12,925 bases of DNA from assembly GCA_030064695.1 (NCBI GenBank), contig JASHYV010000165.1:1-12925 (forward strand), written 5' to 3'. Shown here piece after piece: positions 5,974-12,899 of the stretch (position 1 is its first letter; each line of letters begins with the position of its first letter). A program made the translations under genes and the position numbers. The notes under the pieces were generated by a model. It worked only from the letters and a program-made list of their open reading frames with translations. It had not been told where the DNA came from and searched no databases. Origin of the DNA: Thermoplasmata archaeon. GTDB taxonomy: Archaea; Thermoplasmatota; Thermoplasmata; UBA184.

Positions 5974-7339
5974 CGCTCGAGCGATCGCCAGGGCGGGGAT
6001 CCGCGCGGTCGCCCCCGACCGGGCCGTCCGCAGCTCCGTGGTCCGCGGAGTGCGCGGGGTCCGGATCGGTGCTCGCACGATCCGCCCCGGATCCGGCGGC
6101 CGATGGTCGATCGTGGCCCTCGGCAAGGCCGCCGGGGCGATGGCCGACGCCTCGGTGGGCCTTCTCGGACGGGACGCGGAAGGACTGGCGATCACGCCCC
6201 GGGGCTATCCGGCCCCCCGCCGCGGCGTGGCCGTGCGGTTCGGGGATCACCCGGTGCCGGGAGCGGGCAGTTTCCGCGCCGGGCGCGACCTGATGGCCTT
6301 CGTCGAGCAGCGGGGCCCCGCGGACGCGATCCTGTTCCTGATCTCCGGTGGCGGGTCCGCCGCGGCCGAGGTCGCGGCGGCCGGCGTCCCGGAGCCGGAC
6401 CTGGCCCGCGCCACGACCGTGTTGCTCGGAAGCCGGGCACCAATCGGCGCGATGAACGCCGTTCGGCGCCACCTCTCCGCGATCAAGGGTGGACGGCTCG
6501 GATTGGCCGCCGGCACCTCCGCGTTCGCCACCGTCGCGATCAGCGACGTGCTGGGAGATCGCCCGGAGGACATCGCCTCCGGCCCTACCGTGGGCGACCC
6601 CAGCACGTTTCGGGCGGCGCTCTCCGGGATCGGGCGCTACGGCCTCCTCGCCACGATGCCCCGGTCGATCCTACGCCACCTTCGGGACGGGGTCGCCGGG
6701 CGGGTGCCCGAAACGCCCCGCCCGTCCCACCCTCGACTGCACGCGGCCCCGTACGCGATCGCCGCCTCGAATCGGACCGCTCAGGAGGCGTGCGTGGCCG
6801 AGGCCCGTCGGAGGGGATATCGAACGCGTCGGCTCGCGTCGCCCATCGTGGGGGACACCCGACCCGCCGCGGAGCGGTTCGCCCGGACGCTGCTCGAGTC
6901 GGCCGACGCCTCCGTCGGCCGAAGGGTGGCGCTGATCGGTGGAGGAGAGACGACGGTGACGCTGGGCCGGCGGCCCGGTCGGGGAGGACGCAACCAGGAG
7001 TTCGCGATCGCCGCCGCCGCGCAGCTGGCCGGCCGCGTCGCCCTCGTGCTCTCGATCGGGACCGATGGGATCGACGGACCCACCGACGCGGCCGGAGGCT
7101 GGGTCGACGGCCGCACGGACGGGGCCGCTCGGCGACAGAAGGTGGATCTAACGGACGCGCTGCGGCGCCACGCGACCTACGACACGCTCGCGCGTCTGGG
7201 CGGGCTCATCCGGACCGGCCCGACCGGCACGAACGTGACCGACCTCCACGTCGGGCTGGCCGTCACTTCGGCACGTCGGGATACGGCAGGAAGTAGTCGG
7301 CCGAGTGCGGCTCCTTCCAGTCGACGTACACGGTCTTGA
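5957..7339 (+). CDS. gckA: Glycerate 2-kinase (GckA/MOFRL family)
   Basis: A 460-residue kinase predicted to convert D-glycerate and ATP to 2-phosphoglycerate. N-terminal domain motifs are 'ALGKAAGAM' (K57), 'ISGGGSAA' (129-136) and 'VRRHLSAIKGGRL'. The C-terminal MOFRL domain has 'GGGETTVTL', 'GGRNQEFAIA' (RNQEF at 345-349), 'GTDGIDGPTDAAGG' and 'GPTGTNVTDLHVGLA' (from 421). Homologues usually end just after this last motif. Here the frame continues for about 25 Arg/Ser-rich residues (VTSARRDTAGSS onward) that are antisense to the end of the convergent aldehyde dehydrogenase gene, so the two coding regions overlap by 77 bp. The ATG at 5957 has a GGAGG ribosome site at 5946-5950, inside the end of the upstream oxidoreductase gene. 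In Thermoplasma-type archaea this enzyme closes the non-phosphorylative Entner-Doudoroff branch. Family confidence is high; the substrate stereochemistry is taken from the family. Confidence 0.9.
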   Translation: MPLASDARAIARAGIRAVAPDRAVRSSVVRGVRGVRIGARTIRPGSGGRWSIVALGKAAGAMADASVGLLGRDAEGLAITPRGYPAPRRGVAVRFGDHPVPGAGSFRAGRDLMAFVEQRGPADAILFLISGGGSAAAEVAAAGVPEPDLARATTVLLGSRAPIGAMNAVRRHLSAIKGGRLGLAAGTSAFATVAISDVLGDRPEDIASGPTVGDPSTFRAALSGIGRYGLLATMPRSILRHLRDGVAGRVPETPRPSHPRLHAAPYAIAASNRTAQEACVAEARRRGYRTRRLASPIVGDTRPAAERFARTLLESADASVGRRVALIGGGETTVTLGRRPGRGGRNQEFAIAAAAQLAGRVALVLSIGTDGIDGPTDAAGGWVDGRTDGAARRQKVDLTDALRRHATYDTLARLGGLIRTGPTGTNVTDLHVGLAVTSARRDTAGSSRPSAAPSSRRTRS

Positions 7340-8762
7340 GCTGGAGATAGTCGCGGACCCCCCAGACGGTCCCCTCTCCCCCCAGGCCGCTCTGCCGGAA
7401 CGCGGTGTGGTAGCCCTGCGGATTCTCGGGGCCCGCACGATTCACGTACGTCTCGCCGAAGCGGATCCCGCGGATCGCCTTCTCGGCTAGGGTCACGTCG
7501 CGGGTGAAGACGTAGCTCGAAAGCCCGTACCGGCTGTCGTTGGCGAGCCGGATCGCCTCGTCCCAGTCGTCGTAGGTGAGCACGGGCAGCACCGGGCCGA
7601 AGATCTCCTCCCGGGCGATCGGGTTCTGCTCGGTCACGTCCCGAAGGACCGTGGGCGCGTAGAAGGCGCCCCGGGCGAGGGGCCCGTCCTTCGGAGCGGA
7701 ACCTCCGACCGCGATGTGCGCGCCGCCCGCGACGGCCTCCTCGACGTCCTTCGCCACCTGGTCACGTGCCCCGCGAGCGTACATCGGGCCCATGTCGACC
7801 CCCGGCGTGAGGCCCGGGCCGACCCGGAGGCCCTTCACCAGCGGGTTCAAGCGGTCCAGGAACCGGTCCGCGACCGTGCGATCGACGTACGCCCGCTCGG
7901 TCGCGATGCAGGCCTGTCCCGCGTTCCAGAAGCGGCTCCAGAGGACGGCGCGAGCGGCCCAGTCGAGGTCCGCATCCCGGTGCACGAGCACGGGGGCCTT
8001 GCCGCCCAGCTCGAGCAGGCACTTCACGATCCCGGGCGCGGCCAGCTTGAGCACCTCGACGCCGCTCGCGGTCGAGCCGGTGAGCGTCACCGTGGAGCAT
8101 GCGGGGTGCTGGATCAGCGCCGGACCCATCTCTCCTCCGGGCCCGGGCACGACGTTGAGCACGCCGGGCGGCAAGCCCGCGTCGCGCAACGCCTCGGCGA
8201 TCAGCAGGGAGGAGAAGGGAGTGTTGCTGGACGGCTTCAAGACCATCGTGTTGCCCCCGAGCAGCGCCGGCGCGATCTTCCGGGTCACGGTCGCCGCGGG
8301 GAAGTTCCACGGCGTGATCCCCACGATGACGCCCCGAGGCAGCCAGACGAGGCGCATGGTCTCCCCGGCCGGGAGTCCCGCGACGTCCTCGCCGGAGAGG
8401 GTCCGCGCGAACGCCGGGTAGTACTCGAAATTGTCGATCGCGCCGAGCACTTCGTTGCGGCTCTCGTACAGGACCTTGCCCATCTCGCGCGTGATGAGCC
8501 GAGCCAGCTCCTCGGAGCGCGCGCGGAGCCGGTCCGCCGCCCCGAGGAGGATCTTCCCCCGAGCGGCCGCGCCGATGGCCTCCCACCGGGGCTGGGCGCG
8601 TGCCGCGGAATCCATCGCTGCCCGAGCATCGTCGCGCGTGGACCGCACCACCCGCCCGAGAACGGAACCGTCGGCGGGGTCCAGCACGTCGAATGCGGCG
8701 CGGTCCCCTGGAGGAACGACGACGTTGTCGAGGAAGAGCCCGTGCACTCCGGCCGCAGCCAT
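7263..8762 (-). CDS. Aldehyde dehydrogenase, AldA-like; possible glyceraldehyde dehydrogenase
   Basis: A 499-residue soluble enzyme of the NAD(P)-dependent aldehyde dehydrogenase superfamily. It has 'TPWNFP' (N153), 'KPSSNTP' (K176), 'LTGSTASG' (227-234), the general base E251 in 'LLELGGKAP', and the nucleophile C285 in 'NAGQACIATE'. The end, 'GETYVNRAGPENPQGYH' then 'QSGLGGEGTVWGVRDYLQ', resembles E. coli lactaldehyde dehydrogenase AldA. The residue that is Glu in NAD-preferring enzymes is Ser (S179), so NADP use is plausible. The Thermoplasma enzyme that oxidises glyceraldehyde to glycerate belongs to this superfamily and is NADP-dependent, and here the gene lies against glycerate 2-kinase. 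I therefore favour glyceraldehyde, with lactaldehyde or another short aldehyde as alternatives. The ATG at 8762 lies 25 nt below a TATA box located just after the thyX stop, so it can be transcribed separately. Its 3' end overlaps the convergent kinase gene. Confidence 0.87.
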   Translation of the reverse strand: MAAAGVHGLFLDNVVVPPGDRAAFDVLDPADGSVLGRVVRSTRDDARAAMDSAARAQPRWEAIGAAARGKILLGAADRLRARSEELARLITREMGKVLYESRNEVLGAIDNFEYYPAFARTLSGEDVAGLPAGETMRLVWLPRGVIVGITPWNFPAATVTRKIAPALLGGNTMVLKPSSNTPFSSLLIAEALRDAGLPPGVLNVVPGPGGEMGPALIQHPACSTVTLTGSTASGVEVLKLAAPGIVKCLLELGGKAPVLVHRDADLDWAARAVLWSRFWNAGQACIATERAYVDRTVADRFLDRLNPLVKGLRVGPGLTPGVDMGPMYARGARDQVAKDVEEAVAGGAHIAVGGSAPKDGPLARGAFYAPTVLRDVTEQNPIAREEIFGPVLPVLTYDDWDEAIRLANDSRYGLSSYVFTRDVTLAEKAIRGIRFGETYVNRAGPENPQGYHTAFRQSGLGGEGTVWGVRDYLQLKTVYVDWKEPHSADYFLPYPDVPK

Positions 8763-8784
8763 GGGCCGTGCAGCCCCCGGACCG

Positions 8785-8794
8785 CTATACGATT
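8785..8794 (-). promoter_or_regulatory. Probable TATA box for the aldehyde dehydrogenase gene
   Basis: The minus strand reads AATCGTATAG, with the TATA core about 25 nt upstream of the ATG at 8762. It lies in the 42-nt gap after the thyX stop, which suggests the dehydrogenase has its own leaderless transcript rather than depending only on readthrough. Confidence 0.6.
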
Positions 8795-8804
8795 GTGGGC
8801 CGGC

Positions 8805-9713
8805 TCACGTAAAGGACCGAAGACGCTCGAGCTTCGCGAGAAATTCCGGCCCTTCGCCGGTCGTCATCGGCTTCCCGTCCTCCCGTACGAGCGGGAGATC
8901 CACCTTCGCGCAGGCGGCCTCGACGGTCGCCCCCTCCAGCAACGCCGCTAGGGCTCGGGACTCCTTCCGGCTCAGCGGCACGCTCTCCAGCACGAAGTCC
9001 CGAAACGCCTCGAACGCGATGGGACACACGACCTCGGCGATCCGCGCCAGCTCCGCGGCGTAGAGACGGATCTCCTCCTGGGCGTGCGGATCGAGGCGGA
9101 GCGAGAGGAAGTGAAGCAGGTTCCACAGGTCGATCTTCCAGTACCACTCGGTGTAGTAGGAGAGCGGCAGCAGGAGCCGCGCGGTCTCGCGTGCCACACC
9201 ATCCTCGAGAGCCTTCTGGTAGGCTACGTACGCTTCGCGCGAGATGCGCGAGAGGTCCTCGCGGAACCGGTCCACCACTTCGGGTGGGAGGGTATCGCCC
9301 CGACCCTGGCGATTGCGCGTGGACTGGCGGCGCACTTCCTCCGGCGGAGGCAAATCGAATTCATCGGGAGCTATACTAAAACGTTGACTATATTCGTTTA
9401 TAGAGGCAGTTCTGTGCCTAACCATTTGTCGTGCTACATAAATCGGCAGTCGAATCAGGAACTTGAACTCCACCATCTCGAACGGAGTGGTGTGGCGGTG
9501 GCGCATCAGGTAGCGGATGAGTCCGCGATCGTCGCGCACGGACTTGGTGCCCCGGCCGTATGAGACCCGGGCCGCCTGCACGATGGCGGCGTCGTTGCCC
9601 ATGTAGTCCACCAGGGCCACGTATCCGTGGGCGAGGACGGGCCGTCGCTCGCCGATGAGGCGATCCGCTTCGGGCACGACCGGGCGGACCATGGGCGGCT
9701 CCGCGTCGGGCAC
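8805..9713 (-). CDS. thyX: FAD-dependent thymidylate synthase ThyX
   Basis: A 302-residue enzyme that makes dTMP from dUMP using FAD, NADPH and methylenetetrahydrofolate. The ThyX motif RHRx7S is intact at residues 99-109 (RHRTASINEYS, continuing QRFS). The preceding 'RHRHTTPFEMVEF' (71-83) and the helical 'LLLPLSYYTEWYWKIDLWNLLHFLSLR' region with its conserved 'N-L-x-H-F' are also standard. GTG at 9713 is chosen because it lies about 28 nt below a TATA-like box; an ATG at 9692 (residue 8) is the alternative. The C-terminal 60 residues (ESRALAALLEGATVEAAC...) extend beyond the catalytic core. The odd feature is codon use. Residues 87-122, the active-site segment, use A/T-ending codons including ATA, AGA, AGT, CGA and GTA, while the rest of the gene is GC-ended like its neighbours. 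The protein sequence there is normal, so the gene is probably functional. Confidence 0.93.
   Translation of the reverse strand: MPDAEPPMVRPVVPEADRLIGERRPVLAHGYVALVDYMGNDAAIVQAARVSYGRGTKSVRDDRGLIRYLMRHRHTTPFEMVEFKFLIRLPIYVARQMVRHRTASINEYSQRFSIAPDEFDLPPPEEVRRQSTRNRQGRGDTLPPEVVDRFREDLSRISREAYVAYQKALEDGVARETARLLLPLSYYTEWYWKIDLWNLLHFLSLRLDPHAQEEIRLYAAELARIAEVVCPIAFEAFRDFVLESVPLSRKESRALAALLEGATVEAACAKVDLPLVREDGKPMTTGEGPEFLAKLERLRSFT
9348..9455 (-). other. AT-rich, atypical-codon tract inside thyX covering the catalytic motif
   Basis: By hand count 64 of 108 bases are A or T, about 41% GC, against very GC-rich DNA on both sides. In frame it encodes thyX residues 87-122, and 26 of the 36 codons end in A or T. 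Both edges are sharp: 'AAG TTC CTG' before and 'CCG CCG GAG' after. It contains several TATA-like strings on both strands. The frame and active-site residues are preserved. It may be a recombined patch or a homing co-conversion scar; see findings. Confidence 0.85.
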
Positions 9714-9737
9714 GGGCGCCCCACGGGAGCTCCCGGG

Positions 9738-9744
9738 ATTAAAG
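9738..9744 (-). promoter_or_regulatory. Probable TATA box for thyX
   Basis: The minus strand reads CTTTAAT, centred about 28 nt upstream of the GTG at 9713. There is no ribosome-binding sequence in between, which fits a leaderless mRNA and supports the GTG start over the internal ATG. Confidence 0.55.
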
Positions 9745-9774
9745 GGCCTCGATGGGGGCTCGGAACGCTCCGGG

Positions 9775-9786
9775 AAAACCTATAGG
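9775..9786 (+). promoter_or_regulatory. Probable TATA box for metG
   Basis: AAAACCTATAGG precedes the metG start by about 37-48 nt. This is farther than in the other genes here and leaves room for a short leader of roughly 15-20 nt that carries a ribosome-binding site. Confidence 0.5.
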
Positions 9787-9806
9787 CAGGGCCCCGGCTC
9801 GAAGTC

Positions 9807-9814
9807 GGAGGAGG
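9807..9814 (+). promoter_or_regulatory. Shine-Dalgarno sequence for metG
   Basis: GGAGGAGG lies 8 nt upstream of the ATG at 9823. It fixes this start over farther upstream in-frame ATGs and makes metG one of the few genes here with a leader and a strong ribosome site. Confidence 0.75.
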
Positions 9815-9822
9815 GGCCGCGG

Positions 9823-12093
9823 ATGGCGAGGATCTTCGTCGGCATCGCCTGGCCGTACTCCAACGGCCCGTTCCACATCGGCCATCTCGCCGGCGCGTAC
9901 CTCCCGGGGGACATCTTCGCCCGCTACCACCGGCTGCGCGGGGACGAGGTCCTGATGGTCTCCGGCTCGGACATGCACGGGACCCCGACCCTCGTGCGCG
10001 CTGAGAAGGAGGGGACGACCGCGCAGGAGGTCGCCGAACGCTACCACGAGATCAACCGGACGGCGTTCGAGGCGCTGGGCTGCTCCTACGATCTGTACAC
10101 CACGACGCACACGGTGGTCCACGAGCGTACGACCCAGGAGGTTTTTCTCGCCCTGCTCGAGCACGGGTACATCCGCCGCCGCACGGAGGAGGCGGCGTAC
10201 TGCCCCACCCATCGCCGCTTCCTGCCGGACCGGTACCTGCTCGGCCGCTGCCCGCACTGCGGATTCGAGGACGCCCGCGGCGACGAGTGCGACAACTGCG
10301 GTCGGCCCCTGGAGCCGAAGCAGCTCGGAGACCCCCGATGCGCGCTGGACGGCACCCGCGCCGAGTTCCGCCCCTCCGAGCACTTCTATCTGGAGCTCGA
10401 TCGGCTGCAGCCGAAGCTCGAGGCGTACGTCTCCGAGGCCGGCGTGAACTGGCGGCCGGGCACCCTGGGCGTGGCTCGGAACTTCCTCGCCGAGGGGCTG
10501 CATCCGACCCCGATCACCCGGGACCTCGATTGGGGCGTGCCGATCCCCCTCGAAGGGTACGACGCGAAGCGGTTCTACGTCTGGTTCGACGCGGTGATCG
10601 GCTATCTCTCCGCCTCGAAGGAGTGGGCGATCCGCGCCGGTCGGCCCGAGGCCTGGCGCAAGTACTGGGACGAGCGCGAACCGGTCCGGCAGTACTACTT
10701 CGTCGGGAAGGACAACAAGTTCCATCACACGATCGTCTGGCCCGGGATGCTGCTCGGCGTGGGCGGGCTGGCGCTCCCGTACGACGTTCCGGCGAACGAA
10801 TGGCTGCGGGTCGACGGGAAGAAGGTCTCGAAGAGCCGGACGGGAAGTGCGGACCCGTTCGTCCCGAGCCTGCTCGCGAAGTACCCTCCGGACGTGATCC
10901 GGTTCTACGCGGCACTGCTGGCCCCCCAGAACCACGACACCGACCTCGACTGGGAGGAGTTCGACCGGCTCCGAGAGGAGGTACTGGCCAATCAGTACGG
11001 CAACCTGGTCCAGCGGACCCTCGCCTTCGCCCGCGATCGGTACGACGGTCGGATCCCGTCGGTCCCGGCCGACTGGCGGCCGGAGGACGCCCCCGGCGGG
11101 ATCGGCGAGCGGCTGCGCACTGCGCACCGCCGCATCACGGAGGAGTTCGAGGCGGTCCACCTCAAGGAGGCGCTCGACCTCGCGCTCGAACAGGTTCGGG
11201 AGGCGAACCGCCGCTTCCACGAGGCTAAGCCCTGGCAGGCCGACGAGCCGGAGCGGGCCCGCATCATCTACGAGAGCCTCTGGCGGATCCGGGCGGTCGC
11301 GACCTGGCTCGCCCCGGTGTTGCCGTTCTCCAGCGCGGAGGTCATTCGCATGCTCGGCTTCGCGGACCCTCCGGGCGCCGGAGACTGGGATCGCGCCTTG
11401 GAGCCGCCCCCGTCCGGGCAGCGGCTCGGCGCGGTCCGTCCTCTGTTCCCGCGCGACGCGCCGCCGCTTTCCCAGCCGGTGCCGCGCGGGGTCGCCGAAG
11501 CATCGAGTTCCGCGACGCTCGCCCCGCTGGGCGTTCGCGCGGCCGTCGTGCGGGAGGTCGCGGACCACCCCGCCGCCGACAAGCTGTTCGTGCTCCGCGC
11601 CGACGTGGGGGAGCCCGAGCTGCGCACCGTCGTCGCCGGCCTCAAGGGCTCCTATAGCCCCGACGAGCTCCGCGGTCGTTCGGTCGTCCTCCTGGCCAAC
11701 CTCGCCCCCCGGACGATCCGTCGCATGACCTCGCAGGGGATGATCCTGGCCGCCGACGTGGACGAGCGGGCCGTGGTGCTCGTCCCCCCGGACGGGACTT
11801 CCACCGGGGCGTGGGGCGCCGACGGAGCGCCCGGCGTCCGCGAGATCGCGTACGACGAGTTCGCGACCACGCCGCTCCGGGTGGGCCGGGTCGCGCGTCA
11901 CACTCCCGAGGGGGAGAGCGAGGTCGACTTCGGCGACCGGACCGTGCACGTGCCGGAGCGGTGGGAGATCGATCGACCGGTCGTCGTCCGGCTGCCCAGC
12001 CCGGAGGCGGACACGGGTACGGTCGTGAGCTTCGGACCGGGGCGGCCCGTGCGGCCGGCGGTCGACGTGCCGGTCGGGACGAGGGTGCGATGA
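9823..12093 (+). CDS. metG: Methionyl-tRNA synthetase with C-terminal tRNA-binding domain
   Basis: A 756-residue class I synthetase that charges tRNA-Met, including the initiator, with methionine. 'PFHIGHLAGAYLPGD' carries the HIGH motif at residues 18-21, and 'DGKKVSKSRTGS' carries the KMSKS-type loop (KVSKS, 334-338). The connective-peptide zinc region has a 'CPTH' (C127, H130) and a full knuckle with C143, C146, C156 and C159. The anticodon-binding helical domain follows to about residue 540. From about 566 an EMAP/Trbp-like OB fold begins (GVRAAVVREVADHPAADKL ... LANLAPRTIRRMTSQGMIL). A further tail of about 90 residues starts with 'DEFATTPLRVGRV', which resembles the opening of another such domain but lacks its 'HPxADKL' part. 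Start chosen from the Shine-Dalgarno at 9807-9814. The final ATGA overlaps the start of the PHP gene, so the two are translationally coupled. Confidence 0.95.
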   Translation: MARIFVGIAWPYSNGPFHIGHLAGAYLPGDIFARYHRLRGDEVLMVSGSDMHGTPTLVRAEKEGTTAQEVAERYHEINRTAFEALGCSYDLYTTTHTVVHERTTQEVFLALLEHGYIRRRTEEAAYCPTHRRFLPDRYLLGRCPHCGFEDARGDECDNCGRPLEPKQLGDPRCALDGTRAEFRPSEHFYLELDRLQPKLEAYVSEAGVNWRPGTLGVARNFLAEGLHPTPITRDLDWGVPIPLEGYDAKRFYVWFDAVIGYLSASKEWAIRAGRPEAWRKYWDEREPVRQYYFVGKDNKFHHTIVWPGMLLGVGGLALPYDVPANEWLRVDGKKVSKSRTGSADPFVPSLLAKYPPDVIRFYAALLAPQNHDTDLDWEEFDRLREEVLANQYGNLVQRTLAFARDRYDGRIPSVPADWRPEDAPGGIGERLRTAHRRITEEFEAVHLKEALDLALEQVREANRRFHEAKPWQADEPERARIIYESLWRIRAVATWLAPVLPFSSAEVIRMLGFADPPGAGDWDRALEPPPSGQRLGAVRPLFPRDAPPLSQPVPRGVAEASSSATLAPLGVRAAVVREVADHPAADKLFVLRADVGEPELRTVVAGLKGSYSPDELRGRSVVLLANLAPRTIRRMTSQGMILAADVDERAVVLVPPDGTSTGAWGADGAPGVREIAYDEFATTPLRVGRVARHTPEGESEVDFGDRTVHVPERWEIDRPVVVRLPSPEADTGTVVSFGPGRPVRPAVDVPVGTRVR

Positions 12094-12770
12094 CGAGCGG
12101 GCTCCGGCTCGACCTCCACGTGCACTCGATCTTCTCGCCGGACTCGCGGCTCGACCTGGATGCGATTGTGGCCCGACTGCCCTACGTCGAGCTGCGGGGG
12201 TTCGCGCTCACCGATCACAACACCGTCGCCGGTCACGCGGCGCTCGCCCGGCTCGCCGCGGACCACCCGGAGTACGCGTTCCTGGCGGGCGTGGAGGTCT
12301 CCACGTCCGACGGCCATCTCCTGGCCTACGGCGTGACCGAGCGTCCGCCGGTGCACCGGCCGATGGCGGAGACGGTCGAGTGGGTCCGGGCCCACGGCGG
12401 CGAGCCGGTGGTCGCCCACCCGTTCCGTTGGCGCCACGGCGCCGGCCGCCGAGTCACCGAGCGGCTGCCGGTGAGGACGCTCGAGACCCGGAACGGCCAC
12501 AATTCCGAGCTTGCCAACGCGAAGGCGGAGCTCCTGGCGGCCCAGCACAACTTCGGCTCCACCGGCGGCAGCGACGCCCACGACCTGCGCGATCTCGGGC
12601 GGACGTTTACTGAATGGGTCGACGCCTCCACCTCGACGGACGATCTGCTCGAGGGGCTCCGTCGGGGGCAGACCGTAGGGGGCGGCACATCGATGCCGTT
12701 GCCCGGCCGGGCCCGCCTCGCGACCCGGAACACGCTCCTCTACATCGGCCGGGGATTCCGGTCCGTCTAG
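12090..12770 (+). CDS. PHP-domain metal-dependent phosphoesterase
   Basis: A 226-residue cytosolic protein of the polymerase-and-histidinol-phosphatase superfamily, predicted to hydrolyse a phosphoester with two or three metal ions. The metal ligands are all present: H10 and H12 in 'LDLHVHS', D42 and H43 in 'LTDHNTVAG', E69 in 'GVEVST', H76, H110 in 'VVAHPF', and D162 and H164 in 'GGSDAH'. Relatives include the TrpH/YciV group (5'-3' exonuclease acting on small RNAs or nucleotides) and histidinol phosphatase; the short length and motif order fit the TrpH-like group better. The ATG at 12090 overlaps the metG stop as ATGA. The C-terminal 45 residues (GLRRGQTVGGGTSMPLPGRARLATRN) look like the usual tail of archaeal members, which often keep 'G-x-x-x-P'. 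Being downstream of metG and upstream of tRNA-Cys hints at RNA metabolism, but that is inference. The substrate is unknown. Confidence 0.87.
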   Translation: MTSGLRLDLHVHSIFSPDSRLDLDAIVARLPYVELRGFALTDHNTVAGHAALARLAADHPEYAFLAGVEVSTSDGHLLAYGVTERPPVHRPMAETVEWVRAHGGEPVVAHPFRWRHGAGRRVTERLPVRTLETRNGHNSELANAKAELLAAQHNFGSTGGSDAHDLRDLGRTFTEWVDASTSTDDLLEGLRRGQTVGGGTSMPLPGRARLATRNTLLYIGRGFRSV

Positions 12771-12788
12771 CCGGCGCGCCCCGACGGC

Positions 12789-12794
12789 TTTAAT
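12789..12794 (+). promoter_or_regulatory. Probable TATA box for tRNA-Cys
   Basis: TTTAAT is centred about 28 nt upstream of the tRNA 5' end, the standard archaeal spacing. It lies in the 48-nt gap after the PHP gene and indicates the tRNA is transcribed on its own. Confidence 0.55.
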
Positions 12795-12818
12795 CCGCGG
12801 ACCCCTGCCGTCCGCCGC

Positions 12819-12891
12819 GCCAAGGTGGCAGAATGGTTAATGCGACGGACTGCAGATCCGTTTCCTGGGGGTTCGATTCCCTCCCTTGGCT
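12819..12891 (+). tRNA. tRNA-Cys (anticodon GCA)
   Basis: A 73-nt cloverleaf folds cleanly. The acceptor stem GCCAAGG/CCTTGGC has seven pairs. The D arm is closed by GCA/TGC. The anticodon stem ACGGA/TCCGT has five pairs around loop CTGCAGA, with GCA at 12852-12854. The T arm GGGGG/CCCTC has one G-T pair and loop TTCGATT. The discriminator base is T, the identity element expected for tRNA-Cys. CCA is not encoded, so it is added after transcription, as is common in archaea. No intron is present. Confidence 0.95.
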
Positions 12892-12899
12892 CTCCCGCT

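Noticed and set aside
9348..9455. An intein or intron currently present in thyX
   Set aside because: The frame is continuous and the protein has normal ThyX length through the motif; no splicing-domain sequence or insertion is present, so only a scar or patch is possible.
9739..11949. A very long open frame on the minus strand (over 700 codons) opposite metG
   Set aside because: It is antisense to a clear MetRS, its product is Arg/Pro/Glu-rich without recognisable motifs, and long shadow frames are expected where GC is this high.
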